DNA from: Streptomyces sp. A0642
Lineage (GTDB): Bacteria; Actinomycetota; Actinomycetes; Streptomycetales; Streptomycetaceae
Length of the DNA stretch: 40,160 bases
Assembly: GCF_004795105.1 (NCBI RefSeq)
Contig: NZ_SSBL01000043.1
Location: 1-40,160, forward strand
Direction of reading: 5' to 3'
Below the pieces are notes generated by a model, which saw only the letters and a program-made list of their open reading frames with translations, searched no databases and was not told where the DNA came from. Within the stretch, counting starts at the first letter, position 1. Each line of letters opens with the position of its first letter. A program made the translations under genes and the position numbers. Shown piece after piece: positions 31,810-40,160 of the stretch.

Positions 31810-32280
31810 GTGCGACACCTCGTCACCAAGGCCGCAAGCCTCGCGGCCGTGGCCATGCTCGCCTTCACCGCGGCCCCGCCCGCCCAGGCCACCCAGGCCG
31901 CCCAGAGCCGAGAGGGGGCGCGGGACGCCGCCGTGGCGCCCGCGTACTTCGAGATGACCGACATCACGCGGAGCACGTTCATCGTGCAGCTGGTCGAGGA
32001 GCGCGCCATCCGGCACGCCAGGGACCTGGTGAACGGCGTCACCACGGAGCAGCCGCACGTGGTCGGCCGCATCGTGAAGCGTCCGGCCGCGTACAACCCG
32101 CGGTGGAGCTTCCACTACGACCCGCAGACGGTCCAGTTCTTCGACGTCGCCATCGAGGTCTGCGACGCGACAGTGCCGTACGTCGAGGACCACCTCGACG
32201 AAGCGGGCGGCGCCTTCCTGCCGGGCAACGTCTTCTGCCCGTGGACGTCGACACTCGTGAAGGAGGTCCCGGCCCCGTAA
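31810..32280 (+). CDS. Secreted BP74-like (calmodulin-binding-type) small protein
   Basis: A 156-residue exported protein. The signal peptide is MRHLVTKAASLAAVAMLAFT with an AQA-type cleavage site near 27-29. The mature part (YFEMTDITRSTFIVQLVEE, RHARDLVNG, PHVVGRIVKRPAAYNPRWSF, FFDVAIEVCDATVPYVEDHL) matches, from memory, bacterial proteins named after the N-terminal domain of Dictyostelium BP74. Two Cys (about 119 and 147) could form a disulfide outside the cell. GTG 31810 has GGAG six bases upstream. Its function in bacteria is unknown; the calmodulin-binding label should not be taken literally. Confidence 0.8.
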   Translation: MRHLVTKAASLAAVAMLAFTAAPPAQATQAAQSREGARDAAVAPAYFEMTDITRSTFIVQLVEERAIRHARDLVNGVTTEQPHVVGRIVKRPAAYNPRWSFHYDPQTVQFFDVAIEVCDATVPYVEDHLDEAGGAFLPGNVFCPWTSTLVKEVPAP

Positions 32281-32297
32281 GGCCGGTTCACGGCGGA

Positions 32298-32327
32298 AGG
32301 GCGGCACCCCGGCAGGGTGGCCGCCCT
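32298..32327 (+). terminator. Hairpin terminator after the BP74-like gene
   Basis: AGGGCGGC (32298-32305) pairs with GCCGCCCT (32320-32327) with additional inner pairing. A second similar hairpin (GGGCGGCC...GGTGGCCGCCC, about 32336-32368) follows directly before the convergent gene. Confidence 0.65.
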
Positions 32328-32385
32328 ACCGAGGTGGGCGGCCCCGGCACGGTGGCCGCCCTTCCCCGTCACTCCCGCGAACAGC

Positions 32386-33201
32386 TCAACGGCCGGCCGG
32401 AGCCTGGTCCCCGACCATCCCCAGCAGCGCCTCGTGCGTCTCCCGGTCGGCCGCCGCGATCAGTCCGCCCCGGCCGGTGTGGGGCGGCAGACCGCGCAGG
32501 TCCGTCACCACACAGCCGGCGGCTTCGCACAGCGCGATCCCGGAAGCGAAGTGCACGCTGTCGCGCAGGTCGCCGTCGGTGACGTACGCGGCCCTGCGGC
32601 CGGCGGCGACCCAGGCCACCGCCAGCGTGGTGGAGACGACGCGCGGCCGGAACCGCTCGGCGAACTCGGGGACGGCGAGGAGGCGGACGGCCCGGAAGTC
32701 CGGCGCGTTGGGGAACGGTGCGTCGAGGTTGACGTCGACCAGGCAGGAGCCGGGCGACGGCGACAACTCCTCGTCCACGCCGCCCTTCCGCACGAACGCG
32801 CGCGCCCCGTCGGTCCAGAACACCTCGCCGCTGAACGGGTCGGCGGATGCGGCCGCCGTGACGCGGGAACCCACCCGCAGGGCGACGTTCACCGCGACCA
32901 GCATGTTCTGCACGGCGTAGTTCAGCGTGCCGCACAACGGATCGACCAGCCACCTGCGCTCCGCGCCGCCCGCACCGGTCTCCCCGCTCTCCTCGCCGGT
33001 CACGGCGTCATCGGGCCGGGCCGTGCGCAGCACGTCGAGGACCGCCTTCTCGGCAGCGAGGTCGGCGGCCGTCGCGAAGTCACCGCCGCCCTTCTCCGTA
33101 CGCGGCAGTGGGGCCCCGTACATCCCCCGGACCACCGCCGCTCCCGCTTGCGCCGCTGCGACGGCCAGTTGCGCGTCGGTTTCCATGTCCATGCTCACCA
33201 T
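32386..33201 (-). CDS. Inositol monophosphatase-fold protein with altered metal site
   Basis: A 271-residue member of the FIG/IMPase/SuhB fold. DFATAADLAAE keeps the early Asp (Asp47), and GEESG (69-73) keeps the metal-binding Glu. The central WxxDPxDGT motif reads WLVDPLCGTLNY, so the second Asp is Cys90. The C-terminal WDxAAG motif reads VHFASG, so its Asp is His217. These residues normally bind catalytic metals, so activity on inositol phosphate is doubtful; the protein may be a divergent phosphatase or a non-enzymatic relative. ATG 33201 follows TAGCCT by six bases, suggesting a leaderless transcript; Met4 and Met6 are alternatives. Confidence 0.85.
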   Translation of the reverse strand: MVSMDMETDAQLAVAAAQAGAAVVRGMYGAPLPRTEKGGGDFATAADLAAEKAVLDVLRTARPDDAVTGEESGETGAGGAERRWLVDPLCGTLNYAVQNMLVAVNVALRVGSRVTAAASADPFSGEVFWTDGARAFVRKGGVDEELSPSPGSCLVDVNLDAPFPNAPDFRAVRLLAVPEFAERFRPRVVSTTLAVAWVAAGRRAAYVTDGDLRDSVHFASGIALCEAAGCVVTDLRGLPPHTGRGGLIAAADRETHEALLGMVGDQAPAGR

Positions 33202-33267
33202 GCCCGCAGGCTACCGGGGGCCTCCGGTGCGGTTCCGGAGCAGGCGCCCCGCCGCAAGGCCCTCACC

Positions 33268-34053
33268 TCACGCGCGGGTCGGCCCGTCATGCTCGTCGCA
33301 CCGGCGCGCGAGGTGCACGGTGACGTCCCCCTGGAGCTCGACCGTCTCCGGCAGGGCGCGCGTGATCCGGTCGAGCACCTCCTCTCGTTGCGAGGCGGGC
33401 AGCACCAGATAGGCGGAGACCGTCGACAGGTGGCCCGCGTAATCGCGAGCGCTCATCACCATGTGCCGCTCGACCACCGACTGCTGGACATCGGTGAACC
33501 ACTCGGACTGTCGCAGCTCCGTCCCCGGCCACTGCATGGCCTGTTCCGGAGGCGTCCCGTCCGGGGACGGAACCTCATCACTTTCCAGGAACGGCGCCCT
33601 TGCCGCGCGCACGGCCTCCTCCACGGCCGGGTCGGCCGGCCGGACCGTCCCGCCGAACGAGGCGAACACCCCACCGGGCTCCAGCAGCGCCGCCATCCGT
33701 GGCCACCTGCCCTCCGGAGCCGTCCAGTGCAGAGCGGCTGCCGCGTAGACCAGCCCGTACGTCTCGCCGGGCCGCAGGTCCTCGAACGCGGCCCGCACCG
33801 TCGTGACGTCCGTCGGCACGTGCTTCCGCAATTCGGCGAGCATGGCCGCGTCGGGCTCGGTCGCGGTGACGCTGATCCCTTGCCGGGCGAACAGGCGGGT
33901 CGCCTTGCCCGTCCCGGCGCCGATCTCGAGGGCCGTGCGCACGGTCCGCCCCGCGTACGCCATGACTCTGTCGAAGAGCTCCATGGAATACCCCGGCCGG
34001 AAGCGTTCGTACGCTTCCGCCCCTGCTCCGAAACTCAGTGCGCGACCGGACAT
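33268..34053 (-). CDS. Class I SAM-dependent methyltransferase
   Basis: A 261-residue Rossmann-fold methyltransferase. Motif I is ALEIGAGTGKATRLFA (about 42-57), post-I is VTATEPDAAML (Glu-Pro-Asp binding the ribose), and motif II-III regions read YGLVYAAAALHWTAPE and LLEPGGVFASFGG. The opening FGAGAEAYERFRPGY matches UbiE-like methyltransferases with unknown acceptors. ATG at 34053 is chosen; upstream in-frame codons run through a 20 bp tandem repeat and are not protein-like. It is on the same strand as the IMPase-like gene, 66 bp upstream of it. Confidence 0.88.
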   Translation of the reverse strand: MSGRALSFGAGAEAYERFRPGYSMELFDRVMAYAGRTVRTALEIGAGTGKATRLFARQGISVTATEPDAAMLAELRKHVPTDVTTVRAAFEDLRPGETYGLVYAAAALHWTAPEGRWPRMAALLEPGGVFASFGGTVRPADPAVEEAVRAARAPFLESDEVPSPDGTPPEQAMQWPGTELRQSEWFTDVQQSVVERHMVMSARDYAGHLSTVSAYLVLPASQREEVLDRITRALPETVELQGDVTVHLARRCDEHDGPTRA

Positions 34054-34135
34054 GCCGAGCAGCTTGGCACGGTCCGCGTCGCCCGTGCCCGCACCCGGCA
34101 GGCCGGACACGGGGCTCGACCGCCCCGTGCCCGGC

Positions 34136-34215
34136 CCGTTTCGGTGCGACCGGCGGCCGTGTCTCCGTGCGACCTGCCCGTTTCCGTACGACCTGCCCGT
34201 TTCCGTACGACCGTG
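34136..34215. repeat. Four ~20 bp tandem repeats
   Basis: Units begin at 34136, 34157, 34178 and 34197 with CCGTTTCGGTGCGACC, CCGTGTCTCCGTGCGACC, CCGTTTCCGTACGACC and CCGTTTCCGTACGACC. The period is 19-21 bp, about two helical turns. They lie 85-165 bp upstream of the methyltransferase start in the gap before the UvrA-like gene. Confidence 0.7.
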
Positions 34216-34300
34216 GTCCAGCCGACCCGGTGAACTCGCCGCCGCCTCTGAGGGGCCGGAGCCTCCGCCCCGGACCCCTCCGTTCACCGCGACGGGCGCC

Positions 34301-36694
<2,394 letters not shown>

Positions 36695-36760
36695 CGTCTC
36701 TCCCTCTGTGGGCGGGACCGCACGCGGTCCCGTCGGTGTCGTACGGCCAGGTCCCTCACG

Positions 36761-37216
36761 CTATTCCGGCTTCCCGGCCGGTGCTTCTCGATTTCTGACC
36801 GGTCGTGTCACCTGCTTCTCCAGACACGACGGGACCCCCGCCACCTGTGCCTCTTCGGCCTGTTCCGCCTCGCGCCGGTAGACGCTGGGAGGCACCCCGA
36901 CCAGTTCGGTGAAGCGGGAGCTGAACGTACCGAGCGACGAGCAGCCGACCTCGAAGCAGACCTCGGTGACGCTCATGTCGCCCCGGCGCAGCAGGGCCAT
37001 CGCCCGCTCGATGCGGCGGGTCATGAGGTAGCCGTACGGGGGCTCGCCGTAGGCACGCCGGAACTCGCGGCTGAGATGCCCGGCCGACATGTGCACGCCG
37101 CGGGCGAGCGCCTCGACGTCCAGCGGCTGCGCGTACTCCCTGTCGATGCGGTCGCGGACGCGACGCAGGCGCGCGAGGTCGCTCAGGTGCTGTGCAGGGT
37201 CGGTTCTGCTGGTCAC
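36761..37216 (-). CDS. Small AraC-family transcriptional regulator
   Basis: A 151-residue regulator consisting almost only of the AraC DNA-binding domain. The first helix-turn-helix is LDVEALARGVHMSAGHLSRE (about 38-57), and the second runs through MSVTEVCFEVGCSSLGTFSSRF with the typical GxSSxGxFSSxF signature, ending VGVPPSVYR. There is no ligand domain, so it may respond to stress through level or cofactors. GTG 37216 is chosen; the upstream frame is Pro/Arg-rich and runs through a strong hairpin. It probably controls the UvrA-like gene directly downstream, possibly from a shared transcript. Confidence 0.88.
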   Translation of the reverse strand: MTSRTDPAQHLSDLARLRRVRDRIDREYAQPLDVEALARGVHMSAGHLSREFRRAYGEPPYGYLMTRRIERAMALLRRGDMSVTEVCFEVGCSSLGTFSSRFTELVGVPPSVYRREAEQAEEAQVAGVPSCLEKQVTRPVRNREAPAGKPE

Positions 37217-37607
37217 CCTGGAAAGCGTGCCACGCCGGACCGCGGATGTCCCGGCGTTGCCGGAAGGACGCGGGTGAGGCGGTCCGGCCGCACCGGACGC
37301 CGGCCTTCCGGCCCTGGACGTCCGGTGCGGCCGGCGGCCCGCGGTCGCAGCGGCCGGATCCGCTGCCGTCGTACGGGGCACTCGGCCCCACCCCTCGGAT
37401 CTGGTTCAGGCCGCCGCCGGCGTACGGGCTGGAACCGGTGAGAAAGCTGCCCCGTTCTGCGGTGGGGAAGGCCCCTGCGGCGGCGATCGCCTCCGGCTCT
37501 CCGAGCCGGCCCGGTGGCGCCTGCGCAGCCGGGTGCTGACGGCGGGCACCGCCCTGCGTGACCGGCCGCTCTCCTGAGCCGCACCCCGGGCGCGAACGGG
37601 CTGTCCG
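37217..37607. other. Intergenic region with strong hairpins and a possible gene remnant
   Basis: No intact gene is seen in these 391 bp. GGCCGCACCGGAC (37286-37298) pairs perfectly with GTCCGGTGCGGCC (37320-37332), a 13 bp stem. CCGGCTC-TCC-GAGCCGG (37493-37509) is a second hairpin, placed as a terminator for the MFS gene. A plus-strand frame from about 37383 to a stop at 37575-37577 ends in a protein-like segment (RLRLSEPARWRLRSRVL) with GC-rich third positions but has no start. It may be a decayed gene end or chance. Confidence 0.4.
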
Positions 37608-39080
37608 TCATACGTGGACGGCCTGCTCGTCGCTCTCGTCGTGCCGCTCCTCCGGGGCGTGGCGGGGCATGAGGAGCAGAGCGGGCAGGCACGCCGCGGT
37701 GACGGCCAGGACCGTGACGAGGCTGATCGTCATCGCGTGGGCCGGTGCGCCGCTGTGGAAGTACACCGTGGTGACGGTGGCGGAGCCGATGCCCGCGGCG
37801 ATCTGCTGGACGGCGCTGAGGGAGCCGCTGGCGCTGCCCGCCTCGTCGGGGTCGATGGTACCGAGCGCGATGTCGAAGATGGTGCCGAAGCAGGCGCCCA
37901 TGCCCATGCCCGTGACCAGCGTGGGCGGGGTGAGCGTCCACAGGGTCAGGTCCGTGCCGTGGGTGACGACGAGGGCGAGCAGCCAGCCGCCGCCGGCCAG
38001 CGTGATGATCATGCCGATGAGGATGAGGGTGCGTCCGAGGCGCTTGATCAGGGCCATGCCGGCGCCTGCGGAGATGATGATGCCGATGGTCAGCGGCAGG
38101 AGCCCGAGCGCGGTGTCGCCGGGTGAGGAGTGGAGGGCCTGCTGCATGAACAGCGACAGGACGTAGACGAGTCCGCTGGTGACGGCGAAGTACAGCAGGC
38201 CGACGATCAGGCCGGAGGTGAAGCCGCGGTTCTGCAGGAGTGACGGCTTGATCAGCGGGTTCGCGGCCGTCTTCTGGCGGCGGGCGAAGAGGACGAAGAA
38301 CGCGGCGCCTACGACGAGACTGACGACGGGCACGGGACCCCAGCCGCTCCCGGACCCTTCGATCAGGCCGTAGAGCAGGCCGAACATGGTCACGCCCAGC
38401 AGCGCGGCGCCGGTCCCGTCGACGGTGACGGAGGTGTCGGGGCCCGTACGGGGCAGCATCCGGGCGGCCATGGCCACGCCGACGGTGCCGAGCAGGATGT
38501 TGACCAGGAAGACGGGTCGCCAGGACAGGTTCGCGATGTCCGCGTCGATGACGAATCCGGCCAGGATGGGGCCGCCGACCGTCGCCACCCCGAGGAGCGG
38601 GCCGAAGAGGCTGAACGCCTTGCGCAACATGTCGCGGGGGAAGGCCTTGGTCATGATCGCCATGCCCTGCGGGATGAGCAGGGCACCGAAGGCGCCCTGC
38701 ACCGCGCGGGCGACGATCATGAGCGCCGGGTCGGGTGAGAGGCCGCAGACGGCGGAGGCGAGCGTGAAGCCGGTCATGCCGATCAGGAACAGCCGCCGCT
38801 GGCCGAACTTGTCACCGAGGCGTCCGCCGATGACGAGCAGAACGCCCATGGACAGGGCGTAGGCGGAGCCGAGCCATTTGATCAGGGACTCACCGCCGCC
38901 GAGGTCGTGCTCGATGGTGGGGGCGGCGATGTTGGTGACCGTCGAGTCGATCATGTCGAGGGCGTCGGCGACCAGGACCAGACCGAGGATCAGCCACATG
39001 GCGATCCTGCTCGGGGTGGCGCCTTCGGAGGGTTGTGCGGGGGCGGGCGGGGTGCCGGTGGTGCCGGTGGTTACGGACAT
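37608..39080 (-). CDS. MFS exporter, DHA2 family (14 TM, EmrB/QacA-like)
   Basis: A 490-residue drug:H+ antiporter with about 14 membrane segments. Motif D1-like LDMIDSTVTNIAAPTI (about 42) and motif A GGRLGDKFGQRRLF (about 85) identify the DHA2 family. Motif C-like GPILAGFVID follows. The tail is acidic and cytoplasmic. The substrate is unknown, probably an antibiotic or toxic compound. ATG 39080 is chosen because GAAGGAG lies nine bases upstream; ATG 39089 abuts that site. It diverges from a TetR regulator across an operator-rich 399 bp region and is very likely repressed by it. Confidence 0.93.
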   Translation of the reverse strand: MSVTTGTTGTPPAPAQPSEGATPSRIAMWLILGLVLVADALDMIDSTVTNIAAPTIEHDLGGGESLIKWLGSAYALSMGVLLVIGGRLGDKFGQRRLFLIGMTGFTLASAVCGLSPDPALMIVARAVQGAFGALLIPQGMAIMTKAFPRDMLRKAFSLFGPLLGVATVGGPILAGFVIDADIANLSWRPVFLVNILLGTVGVAMAARMLPRTGPDTSVTVDGTGAALLGVTMFGLLYGLIEGSGSGWGPVPVVSLVVGAAFFVLFARRQKTAANPLIKPSLLQNRGFTSGLIVGLLYFAVTSGLVYVLSLFMQQALHSSPGDTALGLLPLTIGIIISAGAGMALIKRLGRTLILIGMIITLAGGGWLLALVVTHGTDLTLWTLTPPTLVTGMGMGACFGTIFDIALGTIDPDEAGSASGSLSAVQQIAAGIGSATVTTVYFHSGAPAHAMTISLVTVLAVTAACLPALLLMPRHAPEERHDESDEQAVHV

Positions 39081-39132
39081 GGCGGCCATCTCCTTCGTAC
39101 GTGCGGACTCGCGGAGGTTCCCTCACACCGTA

Positions 39133-39176
39133 ACGAACATGTTCGTCGCGAACAAGTTCGTCACGAACGCGTACGT
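39133..39176. promoter_or_regulatory. Three operator-like palindromes at the MFS end of the intergenic region
   Basis: ACGAACATGTTCGT (39133-39146) is a perfect palindrome. CGAACAAGTTCG (39149-39160) and ACGAACGCGTACGT (39163-39176) are near-palindromes. CGAAC cores begin at 39134, 39149 and 39164, a 15 bp period. CGTTACGGTGT on the minus strand overlaps the first and could hold the MFS -10. Confidence 0.7.
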
Positions 39177-39235
39177 CATGAGGCGGCCTTCGCCACGACC
39201 ACGCGACCGCATGAGCGACTGATCGCACCCCGCCG

Positions 39236-39466
39236 CGAACGCGTCCCCGACCGGCCGACGCCCCCACGAACACGTCCCCGACCGGGCACCGCCCTCCACG
39301 AACACGTGCGCAACCGCTCGCCGTCTCCCACGAACGTGTACGTCACGGCTTCGTTCGGCAGGAACGCGTTCGCAACCGGCCGCCCTCCCCCGCGAACACG
39401 TCCGCAACTGCTCGCCGTCTCCCACGAACGTGTACGTCACGGCTTCGTTCGGCAGGAACGCGTTCG
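39236..39466. repeat. Eight-unit operator-like array, ~31 bp period, with 74 bp direct repeats
   Basis: CGAAC or GGAAC cores followed by a GCGT, ACGT or GTGT step begin at 39236, 39267, 39299, 39331, 39361, 39393, 39425 and 39455. Spacings are 31, 32, 32, 30, 32, 32 and 30. GAACGCGTTC is perfect at 39362-39371 and 39456-39465. The segments 39299-39372 and 39393-39466 are 74 bp direct repeats with two mismatches. The array ends 13 bp before the TetR start, and the region 39081-39479 holds no gene. Confidence 0.8.
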
Positions 39467-39479
39467 TTACGGTGTCCGC

Positions 39480-40160
39480 ATGGACAACGACACCGGCCAC
39501 CCGCGCAGCCGCCGGGAGCGCCCCGCCAAGCCCGCCCTCTCCCGGGCCGGCATCGTGGCCACCGCGGTCGGCATCATGCGCGACGAGGGGCTGCAGAAGG
39601 TGACCATGCGCCGCCTGGCGCAGGAGCTCGACACAGGCGCGGCCTCGCTGTACGTCTACGTGGCCAACACCGCCGAGCTGCACGCGGCGATCCTCGACGA
39701 GTTGCTGGGCACCCTGCGCGTACCCGAGGACGGCGACTGGCGCGAGCGCCTGGAGGGCCTGCTCACCGCGTACACCGACACGCTCTTCGCCCACCCGGGG
39801 CTGGCCCGTTCCGCCCTGGTGACCCGTCCCAGCGGCGCGCACTACCTCGGCCTGATCGAATCGCTGCTCGGGCTGCTGGACGAAGGCGGCGTGCCCTCGG
39901 GCCAAGCGGCCTGGGGTGTGGACATGCTCGTCCAGTACGCCACCGCGACCGCCGCCGAGCAGGCGCTGCGGGATCAGTCCACCCACGCGCAGGAGGAGTG
40001 GGACGCCCTCACCGGCGCCATCCACGGAGCGTCCGCGCTCACCCACCCGCATCTCGTCGGCGTCGCCGCGCAGCTGGTCTCCGGCACCGCGGAGCAGCGC
40101 ATGTCCTGGGGCATCGCCACCCTGGTCAACGGCATCCGGGACACCCCGGTACCCGCCGCG
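39480..40160 (+). CDS. TetR/AcrR family transcriptional regulator (3' end beyond window)
   Basis: At least 227 residues, open to the window end without a stop. The N-terminal helix-turn-helix reads SRAGIVATAVGIMRDEGLQK, VTMRRLAQELDTGAASLYVY and VANTAELHAAILDEL, the standard TetR DNA-binding domain. The rest is helical and resembles the TetR C-terminal ligand and dimer domain. ATG 39480 follows TACGGT by six bases, so a leaderless transcript is likely. It diverges from the DHA2 exporter and should repress it, and probably itself, through the palindromes between them. The ligand is unknown. Confidence 0.92.
   Translation, partial: MDNDTGHPRSRRERPAKPALSRAGIVATAVGIMRDEGLQKVTMRRLAQELDTGAASLYVYVANTAELHAAILDELLGTLRVPEDGDWRERLEGLLTAYTDTLFAHPGLARSALVTRPSGAHYLGLIESLLGLLDEGGVPSGQAAWGVDMLVQYATATAAEQALRDQSTHAQEEWDALTGAIHGASALTHPHLVGVAAQLVSGTAEQRMSWGIATLVNGIRDTPVPAA

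Noticed and set aside
39236..39466. CRISPR-like array (regular ~31 bp units)
   Set aside because: There is no constant repeat alternating with unrelated spacers; only a 5-10 bp core is conserved, unit contents are near-copies, and no cas gene is present. Operator array is the better explanation.

Overview
The window is a chromosomal segment of a Streptomyces-like actinomycete. The evidence is very high GC with GC-rich third codon positions, frequent GTG starts and leaderless starts, ATGA and GTGA stop-start overlaps, a mycothiol-dependent-type enzyme, a bacterial XPB helicase, and recognisable Streptomyces operators (CebR-type, CsoR-type, a DasR-like site, an iron-box-like site). Exactly one in-frame TTA (bldA-type) codon was noticed. 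No rRNA, tRNA, CRISPR array or insertion-sequence transposase was seen.

Layout, left to right. (1) 0-3.7 kb: a HAD phosphatase diverges from a translationally coupled iron-siderophore ABC importer (two FecCD permeases plus ATPase, no binding protein) behind an iron-box-like site. (2) 3.7-10.3 kb: a membrane protein and a helicase-associated protein diverge from each other, followed by the XPB helicase. The first two genes are bracketed by two inverted, near-identical ~440 bp repeat elements. Each has a 270 bp core that can fold into an almost perfectly closed four-way junction, and all nine differences between copies lie in predicted loops. This is the best candidate for something undescribed. 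(3) 10.4-15.8 kb: a small protein, a HelR/HelD-type RNA polymerase-recycling ATPase behind a strong leader hairpin, and a secreted GH9 cellulase with two CebR-type operators and a TTA codon in its signal peptide. (4) 16-19.3 kb: cutC diverging from a copper P-type ATPase with CsoR-type operators. (5) 19.3-27.3 kb: a GNAT acetyltransferase, a tandem-domain protein of unknown function, the pxpABC 5-oxoprolinase operon, a DinB/mycothiol-type enzyme, an HD phosphohydrolase, a Cmx/CmrA-type exporter and a coupled pair of small genes.

(6) 27.3-31 kb: an N-acetylmuramic acid salvage cluster (RpiR-type repressor, MurQ etherase, PTS EIIBC) with a leaderless promoter whose -10 is covered by a perfect inverted repeat, closed by a textbook terminator. 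(7) 31-34.3 kb: a Uma2-family nuclease-fold protein, a secreted BP74-like protein, an inositol-monophosphatase-fold protein lacking two catalytic aspartates, and a methyltransferase. (8) 34.3-40.16 kb: an AraC regulator with a short UvrA-type ABC protein, then a 14-TM MFS exporter divergent from a TetR regulator cut by the window end. The 400 bp between these last two hold a striking array of operator-like motifs spaced about 31 bp, close to three helical turns.

Functionally the segment mixes nutrient scavenging (iron, cellulose, muropeptide sugar, 5-oxoproline), copper export and drug or DNA-damage defence (HelR, two MFS exporters, UvrA-like, XPB). All calls come from reading the sequence; no database search was run.
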